Assembly: GCA_903896925.1 (NCBI GenBank)
Contig: CAITZM010000074.1
Span: 1 to 64,000 of the forward strand
Length of the DNA: 64,000 bases
Source of the DNA: an uncultured Lentisphaerota bacterium
GTDB taxonomy: Bacteria; Verrucomicrobiota; Kiritimatiellia; CAIQIC01
Direction of reading: 5' to 3'
Shown: piece by piece, positions 50,126-57,417 of the stretch
How positions within the stretch are numbered: position 1 is the stretch's first letter
Layout of the letters: the number at the start of each line of letters is the position of its first letter
The notes under the pieces: generated by a model
What the model was told of the DNA's origin: nothing
What the model saw: the letters and a program-made list of their open reading frames with translations, nothing else
The model's database searches: none
Translations under genes and position numbers: made by a program

Positions 50126-52180
50126 ATGTGGCGGTCATTTTCCGGACTATGGGCAGGCGGGGTTTTGCTGGCGGCGACCGCCGGCGGCGCCGAGCTCAAC
50201 GCGGGCAACTACAAGGAATTCCAAGGGCTCGCGAAAGTTTATGTCGTCGCGCCCGGCGGCGACGACGGGAACCCGGGCACGGCGGCCCAACCATTCCGTA
50301 CCATCTCACGCGCGGCGGCGGTGGCGCAGCCGGGCGAGGGCGTGTTCGTGCGCGCCGGGGTGTACCGGGAGCGCGTGGCGCCGGCGCGCGGCGGCACCAA
50401 GGACCAGCCGATCGTCTACCTGGCCGAGCCGGGACATCGCGTGTTCCTCAAGGGCTCCGAAGTCTGGAAACCGAACTGGACGCCGGTCGCACCGCACATT
50501 TATGCCGCCAAGCCGGACGACGCGCTGTTCAACGACGATGTCTATTTCGACAGCGCGAACCCGTTGAAGGTGCCCTGCACCGCAACGCCGTGGGAACGCA
50601 ACGGGCGCGTGGAATACGAATATTATTCCGGCGGCAAGAAACCGGACGCGGCGTTCGCGCGGACATGCGACCGCAAGCTGGTCTACACGCTCGGCCAGCT
50701 TTTCGTGGACGGGCGGATGCTCAAGCAGGTGCCGTTTCGACAGGAAATGGAAGCGGAGGACGGCAGCTGGTTTTGCGACCCCGCGGGCGGTCAGGTGCTG
50801 GTGCATTTCGCGGACGGGTTGCCGCCGGAGCGCCACGCCATCGAGCTGACGACGCGGCGCCGGATTTTCGCGCCGCACGTGCGCGGGCTGGGCTATATCC
50901 ACGTCATCGGCTTCGTCATGGAACATTGCGGCAACCAGTATCCGCGCGATTTCTGGTCGGTGCGCGAGAACGCGCAGGCCGGCGCGCTGGGCACCCGCGC
51001 GGGACATCACTGGCTGATCCGCGACAACGTGCTGCGCCTGGCCAACGGCCTCGCGCTGGACCTCGGCGCGGAAGGGCCCGACAGCGAGCGGGCGAATCCG
51101 CCGGCCACCGGCGTGCGGGCCACCGGGCATCACCTGGTGGAAAACAACTGGTTCACCGACAACGGCGCGGGCGGCATCGCCGGCTATATGCCCAGCGACG
51201 TGCGCATCACCGGCAACGTTTTCCTGCGCAACAACAACCTGCGCTTCAAGGGCAAGAAGCGCTACGAAAGCGCCGCGCTCAAGCTGCACACCCCCAACCG
51301 GTCGCTGGTCGCCGACAATCTGTTCATGGACAACTACACCTGCGGCATCTGGTTCGACGGCGGCTACGGCAAGGGCGCGCGCGTCACGCGCAACGTCATC
51401 CTCGGCAACCGCGAGAGCGAGCACGGCATGTTCGTCGAGATGGGCGTGTATCCGGCGGACACCGGGTGGTTCGACCACAACATCGTCATGGGCAACAAGA
51501 ACGCGTTCTACTGCCACGACGGCTCCGGCGTCACCACGGTGCACAACCTGCTGGCCAACTCGGGCGATTACGGCATCCAGGTCCGCCAGGTCGGTCCGCG
51601 CTGCAACACGAAACATCACGCGTTCTTCAACAACCTCGTGCTGGGCAACGCGACCAACGTTGTGATCAATTATCCCGCCGAACTCGGCGGCAGCCTCCGG
51701 CTCGACCACAACGTCTATACCGCCGACGCCGGCGCGCGGAAATTTTTCGTCAGCAAATATTCCAAGTTCGAGCCCGGTTGGACCGAGGCCCAGTTCCAGG
51801 GGATGATGCAGGGCGATCTCGCCGCGGGCGCCGAGGAGCGCGCGGCGTTCGCCCACGGCTCCTACGCGTGGCTGACCTTCCCGGAATGGCAGAAATTCTG
51901 GGACAAGCATTCCACAGCGAGCGACACGCACAGCGTGCTCGTGGCCGGCGCCACGGCCGCACTCAACCCGGCGACGCTCGAGCTGACACTGACGATCTCC
52001 GACGTCGCGCTGCAGGCTGGCTCGGTCAACCAGAACATCGCTGACAAGGACTTGTACGGCGTCGCCATTCCGCAAAATGGCCGCGCTCTGCCCGGCCCGT
52101 GGCAGCAGCTCAAGCCCGGCAAGAACAGCCTGCGCCTCTGGCACGGCATCAACCCCGCCGCGGCCGATGCGGTGAGGTGA
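50126..52180 (+). CDS. Secreted right-handed beta-helix protein
   Basis: About 684 aa. A signal peptide (MWRSFSGLWAGGVLLAATAGGA) is followed by VYVVAPGGDDGNPGTAAQPF, then RTISRAAAVAQPGEGVFVRAG and VYRERVAP, the DUF1565-type opening of parallel beta-helix proteins. Rungs with N-rich turns continue to about residue 540 (ENNWFTDNG, ITGNVFLRNNN, VADNLFMDNY, NNLVLGNATN). The last 120 residues form a non-helix region. Members include pectate-lyase-like enzymes and GH141-like hydrolases, but no catalytic site can be named. ATG 50126 has GAGG 6 nt upstream; ATG 50105 is an in-frame alternative without a ribosome site. Confidence 0.7.
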   Translation: MWRSFSGLWAGGVLLAATAGGAELNAGNYKEFQGLAKVYVVAPGGDDGNPGTAAQPFRTISRAAAVAQPGEGVFVRAGVYRERVAPARGGTKDQPIVYLAEPGHRVFLKGSEVWKPNWTPVAPHIYAAKPDDALFNDDVYFDSANPLKVPCTATPWERNGRVEYEYYSGGKKPDAAFARTCDRKLVYTLGQLFVDGRMLKQVPFRQEMEAEDGSWFCDPAGGQVLVHFADGLPPERHAIELTTRRRIFAPHVRGLGYIHVIGFVMEHCGNQYPRDFWSVRENAQAGALGTRAGHHWLIRDNVLRLANGLALDLGAEGPDSERANPPATGVRATGHHLVENNWFTDNGAGGIAGYMPSDVRITGNVFLRNNNLRFKGKKRYESAALKLHTPNRSLVADNLFMDNYTCGIWFDGGYGKGARVTRNVILGNRESEHGMFVEMGVYPADTGWFDHNIVMGNKNAFYCHDGSGVTTVHNLLANSGDYGIQVRQVGPRCNTKHHAFFNNLVLGNATNVVINYPAELGGSLRLDHNVYTADAGARKFFVSKYSKFEPGWTEAQFQGMMQGDLAAGAEERAAFAHGSYAWLTFPEWQKFWDKHSTASDTHSVLVAGATAALNPATLELTLTISDVALQAGSVNQNIADKDLYGVAIPQNGRALPGPWQQLKPGKNSLRLWHGINPAAADAVR

Positions 52181-52201
52181 CGCACGTGCCTACGTGGTTT
52201 T

Positions 52202-52864
52202 GTAGGGGCGCAGACTTGCTGCGCCCACTGTGTGTCGCGACCGGCGCGAGCGGCCGCCGCATCTACTGAACGGCACACTACTCAATTCATGGAAGCGCAC
52301 CAGACTGCCCGCTCGTGGGTATCGCGTGCGATGCACATGGGGCGCAGCAAGACTGCGCCCCTACCGGAGCAGCGTTACTCCTGCCGCCGTAAATCGGTGT
52401 TTCATTTCCGGCGTGGTGCTGTTGGGTTTCGCGGGGCTGGAAGCCCCGCCCACGAAGAGGGGTTAAGGCAGGGGGCAGTTACTGTTGCGCGCGCTGCTGT
52501 AATTCTCTTGCCCTGTCGGCGGCAGTCTTTGCCGCGTGTTCCACTGCAGGCTGCTTGTGGGCGGGAGCTCCCGCTCCCGCGCACCCAATCCGCACCCACC
52601 TGGGAGCCGGCTCACCCCAACAGCAGGCAGCTCACGCCCACAAGAAAGAAACATGGGGCGCAGCAAGACTGCGCCCCTACCGGAGCGGCGGTACTCCTGC
52701 CGCCGTAAATAAGTGGTTTAGTTTCCCGTAAGGTGCAGATGGGGTTCGCGGGGTTGGAAACCCCGCCCACGAAGAGTGGTTCAGGTGGCGAGTCCGCCGA
52801 AGCACTGCGCGATCGTTTGTGTCGCGTGCGATACACATTGGGCGCAGCAAGACTGCGCCCCTAC
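52202..52864 (+). repeat. Dense array of dispersed hairpins with an internal duplication
   Basis: The 851-bp gap 52181-53031 has no credible gene. It holds three copies of a (G)GGGCGCAGC..GCGCCCCTAC hairpin (52339-52364, 52655-52680, 52840-52864) and an inverted one (52202-52227). There are two GCGGGG(C/T)TGGAA..CCCCGCCCAC hairpins (52431-52453, 52748-52770) and one GTGGGCGGGAG..CTCCCGC hairpin (52557-52582). The blocks 52335-52458 and 52651-52775 share hairpin, spacer and second hairpin in the same order, so they are a direct duplication of about 125 bp. Confidence 0.75.
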
Positions 52865-52877
52865 CGCTGCGGGCGCC

Positions 52878-52942
52878 GGTCAAGAATTGGCATGTCTTGG
52901 TCAAAGATTGACATTCCCCGGCGCGGGGCGGCGCGGCATAGT
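52878..52942 (+). promoter_or_regulatory. Tandem operator and -10 of GH29-D
   Basis: GGTCAAGAATTGGCAT (52878-52893) and GGTCAAAGATTGACAT (52899-52914) are 21 bp apart. CATAGT at 52937-52942 is 23 bp after TTGACA. It is the fourth copy of the GH29 promoter architecture. A single palindrome of the TTCCAA family, TTCCACGGCTTGGAAA (52980-52995), lies in the leader. Confidence 0.75.
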
Positions 52943-53031
52943 CGCGCTCTGGCCGAAATCCGGCCGGGCCGCTGGCGTCTTCCACGGCTTGGAAATGTTT
53001 GCGGGCGGCGCAGAACAACAGGAGCAGGGCG

Positions 53032-55065
53032 ATGCAAAAACTACGGTTGGCGTTATGGCTGGCGGCGGCGGTCGCGTGCGGCGCGGCGCACGCCGGCGAA
53101 TTGAAGCTCGATCTGCCGGTGGCCGAGGGACCCTTCAAGCCGGACTGGGAATCGCTGAAGCAATACCAGAACCCGGACTGGTTCCGCGACGCGAAGTTCG
53201 GCATCTGGGCGCACTGGACGGCGCAGTGCGTGCCGGAACAGGGCGACTGGTATGCGCGCAGCATGTACATGGAAGGCAGCGGCCAGAACAAATTCCACGT
53301 CGAGCACTACGGGCCGCCCTCGAAGTTCGGCTTCAAGGACATCGATCGCATCTGGAAACTCGACAAGTGGGATCCGCAGCAACTGCTCGACCTCTACAAG
53401 CGCGCCGGCGCGCAGTATTTCGTCGCGCTCGCCAACCACCACGACAACTTCGACTGCTACGCCTCGACCTATCAGCCCTGGAACTCCGTCGCGATCGGCC
53501 CGAAGCAGGACATCGTCGGCAAGTGGGCGCAGGCGGCACGCGCAAACGGGCTGCACTTCGGCGTCACGGTCCACGCCGGGCGGGCCTGGAGCTGGTTCGA
53601 GGTGGCGCAGGGCGCTGACAAGGCCGGGCCGCAGGCGGGCGTGCCCTACGACGGCAAGCTGACCAAGGCCGACGGCAAGGGCCAGTGGTGGGAGGGTCTC
53701 GACCCGCAGGACCTCTACGCCCAGAACCACAAGATCGGCGAGAAACCGGACGCGGCCTACTGCCAGAAGTTCTACAACCGCACGAAGGAGCTGATCGATA
53801 AATACCAGCCCGACCTGCTCTATTTCGACGACAGCGTCCTGCCGCTGCGCGGCGAAGACGAGAAGATCGGCCTGAGCCTCGCGGCCCACCTCTACAACTC
53901 GCACCTCAAATGGCACAACGGCCGCAACGACGCGGTGATGAACACCAAGGGCCTCAACGAGGAGCAGCGCAAGTGCCTGATCTGGGATATCGAGCGCGGC
54001 GTCAGCGACCGCGTCGAGCCGTTCGTCTGGCAGACCGACACCTGCATCGGCGGCTGGCATTACAACATCGGCACGTTCGAACACCACAGCTACAAGACGC
54101 CCGCGACGGTCGTCCAGATGCTCGTGGACATCGTCAGCAAGAACGGCAACCTGCTGCTGAACGTGCCGGTCAAGGGCGATGGCACGATCGACTCCGACGA
54201 GGTCGCCTGCCTTGAAGGCGTCGCGAAGTGGATGGCGGTGAACCGCGAATGCATCTTCGGCACGCGGCCGTGGAAAGTGTATGGCGAAGGCTTCCGCAAC
54301 GCCAAGGCGGGCGCGGGGAATTTCAACGAAGGCAAGGGCAAGGGCTACAGCGCCGAGGACATCCGCTTCACGACCAAGGGCAACACGCTCTATGCGGTCG
54401 CGCTCGCGTGGCCCGAGAGCGGCAAGCTCGTCATCAAGACGCTCGGCAAAAAACAGACAGGCGTAAAGGGCGAAGTCAGCGGCGTGCAGTTGCTCGGCTG
54501 CGCCGGGAAACTGGCGTGGGAGCGCACCGACGCCGGCCTCAGCGTCACGCTGCCCGCGCAGAAGCCGTGCGAGTGCGCATGGGCGCTGAAGATCGAGGGC
54601 CTCGACCTCGCCGCCTCGCAGCCCGCGGAATGCATGACGGTCATCCCGTTCTTCGTCCGCGCCGGCAAGGGCGGCGCGCTGCAATGCAACGCCGACGATG
54701 CCGATCTCCACGGCAAGAAAATCAAACAACAGGGCCATGGCAGCAAGTCCGCCCTCTCGCGCTGGGATGACTTCACCGACTACGCCACGTGGCCGGTCGC
54801 CGACTTCAAGCCGGGCAAATACGAAGTCAGCGCGAGCGTCGCCTCGCAGCGCACCGCAAACGAATTCGCCGTCGAGATCGGCGGGCAGAAAGTCACCGGC
54901 ACCGCGCCGAAGACCGAGACATGGGAAGCCTTCACCAACGTCAAGCTCGGCAAAATCGAGGTCGGCGCCGGTGGCCAGGTGACGATCACGGTCCGCCCCG
55001 CCGGCGACGCGAAGCAGTGGAAGGCGATCAACCTCCACGCCATCACGCTCAAGCCGGCCAAATAA
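53032..55065 (+). CDS. Secreted GH29 alpha-L-fucosidase (GH29-D)
   Basis: The 677-aa protein has signal peptide MQKLRLALWLAAAVACGAAHA and the GH29 barrel: NPDWFRDAKFGIWAHWTAQ (the usual WGPQ is WTAQ here), NHHDNFDCYAS, PDLLYFDDSVLP with Asp266 as the likely nucleophile, and VSKNGNLLLNVP. The C-terminal beta module (about 545-677; DADLHGKKIKQQGHG) matches GH29-A and -C. AGGAG lies 7 nt before ATG 53032. It is the most divergent of the four stand-alone GH29 proteins in its first loops, which may mean a different linkage preference. Confidence 0.9.
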   Translation: MQKLRLALWLAAAVACGAAHAGELKLDLPVAEGPFKPDWESLKQYQNPDWFRDAKFGIWAHWTAQCVPEQGDWYARSMYMEGSGQNKFHVEHYGPPSKFGFKDIDRIWKLDKWDPQQLLDLYKRAGAQYFVALANHHDNFDCYASTYQPWNSVAIGPKQDIVGKWAQAARANGLHFGVTVHAGRAWSWFEVAQGADKAGPQAGVPYDGKLTKADGKGQWWEGLDPQDLYAQNHKIGEKPDAAYCQKFYNRTKELIDKYQPDLLYFDDSVLPLRGEDEKIGLSLAAHLYNSHLKWHNGRNDAVMNTKGLNEEQRKCLIWDIERGVSDRVEPFVWQTDTCIGGWHYNIGTFEHHSYKTPATVVQMLVDIVSKNGNLLLNVPVKGDGTIDSDEVACLEGVAKWMAVNRECIFGTRPWKVYGEGFRNAKAGAGNFNEGKGKGYSAEDIRFTTKGNTLYAVALAWPESGKLVIKTLGKKQTGVKGEVSGVQLLGCAGKLAWERTDAGLSVTLPAQKPCECAWALKIEGLDLAASQPAECMTVIPFFVRAGKGGALQCNADDADLHGKKIKQQGHGSKSALSRWDDFTDYATWPVADFKPGKYEVSASVASQRTANEFAVEIGGQKVTGTAPKTETWEAFTNVKLGKIEVGAGGQVTITVRPAGDAKQWKAINLHAITLKPAK

Positions 55066-55128
55066 GGCCGCCGCCGGGCCAGGCGCTGCGCATTCTTTGT
55101 ACCCGGCGGCCGAAAATGAAGCTTGCTG

Positions 55129-55180
55129 TTTTTCCAAGCTTTGGAAAAACTGCCGCCCGTCGTTTCCAAGGCTTGGAAAA
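55129..55180 (+). repeat. Paired TTCCAA/TTGGAA palindromes
   Basis: TTTTCCAAGCTTTGGAAAA (near 55130-55148) and TTTCCAAGGCTTGGAAA (55163-55179) lie 32 bp apart. The second has perfect 8-bp arms around a single base. They sit 65-115 bp before the radical SAM gene, where an operator would be expected, but also resemble the unrelated intergenic copies elsewhere. Confidence 0.65.
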
Positions 55181-55246
55181 AGCCCCTCCCCCGCGCCAGG
55201 ACAGGGGGCGCGTGCGGGGCCAACGGCAGGAACAGGATCGGACGTC

Positions 55247-56695
55247 ATGACGAAAAAACGCGTAGCGTTGATCAATCCCCGGGTGGAACCGCGGCAGCAC
55301 ATTCCCATCAACCTGCTGACGCTGGCGGGCTTCGTGGATGAAATCTGCGATGTGCGGGTTTTCGACCCGGAGATTGACGACAAGGCCCTGACGGACATCA
55401 AGGACTTCCAGCCCGATCTGCTGGGCGTGACGGCGATGACGCAGACCTTCGCGCGGGCGAAGGAACTCGTGCAGATCCTCCGCAAGGATCTGCCGGACCG
55501 CCGCTATATCATGGGCGGCATCCATCCGACGGTGCTGCCGGAGGTCGTGCTGCAGGAGAGCGGCGTGGACGCCGTGGTCGTGGGCGAGGGCGAATATGCG
55601 CTCAAGGAAATCATCGAGGACCGCCCGCCGGAGACCATCCAAGGGTTGCATTACGCGGGCCATGCCAATCCGCCGCGCGAAATGATCGCGAACCTCGACG
55701 ACCTGCCGCTGCCGGCCTATCACCGCATGCCGGACTTCGAGAAATACATGATCCCGCCGGGGACCATCCGCGGCACCTGGCAGAAGCGCGGCACCATCGC
55801 CCTGATGAGCACGCGCGGCTGCCCGGCGCGCTGCATCTTTTGCAACTCCCACATCATGTTCGGCCGCAAGGTCCGGCGGCGCTCGGTGAACAACGTGATC
55901 TCCGAGATCGAGCTGATCCTGAAGAACTACGGCCGGACCTCGTTCTGGTTCGCCGACGACACCTTCACGCTCCAGAAGGACTGGGTCCGGGACTTCTGCG
56001 AGCGGGCCAGCAAGCTCAACATCACCTGGGGCTGCCAGGTCCGCTCCGACACGGTCAGCGACGAGATGGTGGACCTCCTCAAGCTCGGCGGCTGCGCCCA
56101 GGTGGACATCGGCGTCGAGTCCGGCTCCGACCGGGTGCTCAAGCTGCTGCAGAAGGGCGCGACGCGCGAGAAGCACCTCAAGGCGTTCGAGATTTTGCGC
56201 CGCAAGAAACTGCGCGCAATGGGCACGTTCATCATCGGCACGCCCGGCGAAACCCGGGAGGACGTGATGCTGACGAAGAGCCTGGTCATGGAGGCGAAGC
56301 CGGCGTTCGCCCTGTTCTTCTTCATGATGCCCTACCCCGGCTCGGCCGTCTTCGAGATGGCGGAGAAGGGCAACCTGTGGCTGCACAAGGACTACACCAA
56401 GCTCGGCGCGCAGGATTGCCCGATGATCGCCGACCAGCTGACGCCCGAGGAACAGATCCAGCTGCGCAACGAGCTGATCTCCGTCACCAAGTGGCGGAAC
56501 CTCGCCAGCTTCCTCTCGCTGCGCTTCATGTGGGGCCTGCTCTCCATGCTCTCGTTCCGCCGCGTGAACCTCTTCCTCAAGACGCTCCTGGCCAAGCGCA
56601 ACATCTACGATGCGATGTTCGCCTTTGTGCAGGATTTCCGCCTCAACTATTTCCGCGAACATCAGCCCCCTGCAGGCAAGTCACCGGCGTCGTGA
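55247..56695 (+). CDS. B12-binding radical SAM protein
   Basis: The 482-aa cytoplasmic protein has an N-terminal cobalamin-binding domain (about 5-135; VALINPRVEPRQHIPINLL, GVTAMTQT, IMGGIHPTVLPEVVLQ). A radical SAM domain follows with RGCPARCIFCNS (CxxxCxxC, near residue 190) that binds the 4Fe-4S cluster, GVESGSDRVLKLLQKGA and GTFIIGTPGETRED. The C-terminal part holds FMMPYPGSAVFEMAEKG. Such enzymes methylate or rearrange unactivated carbons, often in lipid, hopanoid or cofactor pathways; the substrate is unknown. ATG 55247 follows AGGATCGG. It forms a coupled set with the two genes downstream. Confidence 0.85.
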   Translation: MTKKRVALINPRVEPRQHIPINLLTLAGFVDEICDVRVFDPEIDDKALTDIKDFQPDLLGVTAMTQTFARAKELVQILRKDLPDRRYIMGGIHPTVLPEVVLQESGVDAVVVGEGEYALKEIIEDRPPETIQGLHYAGHANPPREMIANLDDLPLPAYHRMPDFEKYMIPPGTIRGTWQKRGTIALMSTRGCPARCIFCNSHIMFGRKVRRRSVNNVISEIELILKNYGRTSFWFADDTFTLQKDWVRDFCERASKLNITWGCQVRSDTVSDEMVDLLKLGGCAQVDIGVESGSDRVLKLLQKGATREKHLKAFEILRRKKLRAMGTFIIGTPGETREDVMLTKSLVMEAKPAFALFFFMMPYPGSAVFEMAEKGNLWLHKDYTKLGAQDCPMIADQLTPEEQIQLRNELISVTKWRNLASFLSLRFMWGLLSMLSFRRVNLFLKTLLAKRNIYDAMFAFVQDFRLNYFREHQPPAGKSPAS

Positions 56696-56706
56696 AACGG
56701 TCAAAC

Positions 56707-57417
56707 ATGCTCACGCGCTGGCTGCCCAGGGGCCTGCTGCTGGTGGCGGCACTTGCGCTGGCGGCCCTGCTCGGAGCCGGTACGCTGGTGCGGCGCGCCG
56801 CGCTAGGGCGGACCTACGCGGATGCCGCGGCGATCCCGGCGCGGAAGGTCGGCCTGGTGCTCGGCTGCGTCGGCCGCCTGCCGGATGGCCACCGCAATGT
56901 GTTTTTCACCCATCGCATGCAGGCCGCGGCGAAACTTTTCCACGCGGGCAAGGTCCGGTTCCTCCTCGTCAGCGGCGACAACCACCATTGCACCTACGAC
57001 GAGACCACCGAGATGAAAACCGAACTCGTCAGCCTCGGCGTGCCGGCGGAACGGATCCAGTGCGACTATGCGGGCTTCCGCACCTTCGATTCCGTCGTCC
57101 GCGCCAAGGAGGTGTTCGGCGAGAACCAGCTGACCGTGATCTCGCAGCAGTTCCACAACGAGCGCGCGATCTTCATCGCGCAACACCAGGGGCTGGACCT
57201 GATCGGGTTCAACGCGCAGGATGTGGGCAGCGCGCGCGGGTGGCTGGTCCGCTGCCGCGAGCAGCTGGCGCGCGTGCGGACGGTGCTCGACGTCTACCTG
57301 CTCCGCACCCGGCCCCATTTTCTCGGGCCCCGGATCCAGATCGGGCTTGCAGTTTTTCCGCGGATTGGAAATGGTAGCCCCCTCTTTTCCCACACAGGGG
57401 AAACCGGCCGGCCATGA
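56707..57417 (+). CDS. DUF218 (SanA/YdcF-like) membrane protein
   Basis: About 236 aa: one N-terminal membrane segment (PRGLLLVAALALAALLGAG) and a DUF218 domain with KVGLVLGCVG, FFTHRMQAAAKLF, FLLVSGDNHHCTYDE, TEMKTELVSLGVP, DYAGFRTFDSVVRAK and LTVISQQFHNERA. E. coli SanA is linked to envelope barrier function and vancomycin tolerance, but the biochemical role is unknown. ATG 56707 is used; GTG 56692, which overlaps the radical SAM stop as GTGA, is a likely alternative. The last 25 codons run through a TTCC..GGAA intergenic palindrome and past the usual family end, and the stop lies inside the start of the next gene. Confidence 0.75.
   Translation: MLTRWLPRGLLLVAALALAALLGAGTLVRRAALGRTYADAAAIPARKVGLVLGCVGRLPDGHRNVFFTHRMQAAAKLFHAGKVRFLLVSGDNHHCTYDETTEMKTELVSLGVPAERIQCDYAGFRTFDSVVRAKEVFGENQLTVISQQFHNERAIFIAQHQGLDLIGFNAQDVGSARGWLVRCREQLARVRTVLDVYLLRTRPHFLGPRIQIGLAVFPRIGNGSPLFSHTGETGRP

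Noticed and set aside
52202-52864. Possible CRISPR array
   Set aside because: Repeats are of several types, irregularly spaced, partly inverted and self-complementary; spacers are not of constant length and no cas gene is present.
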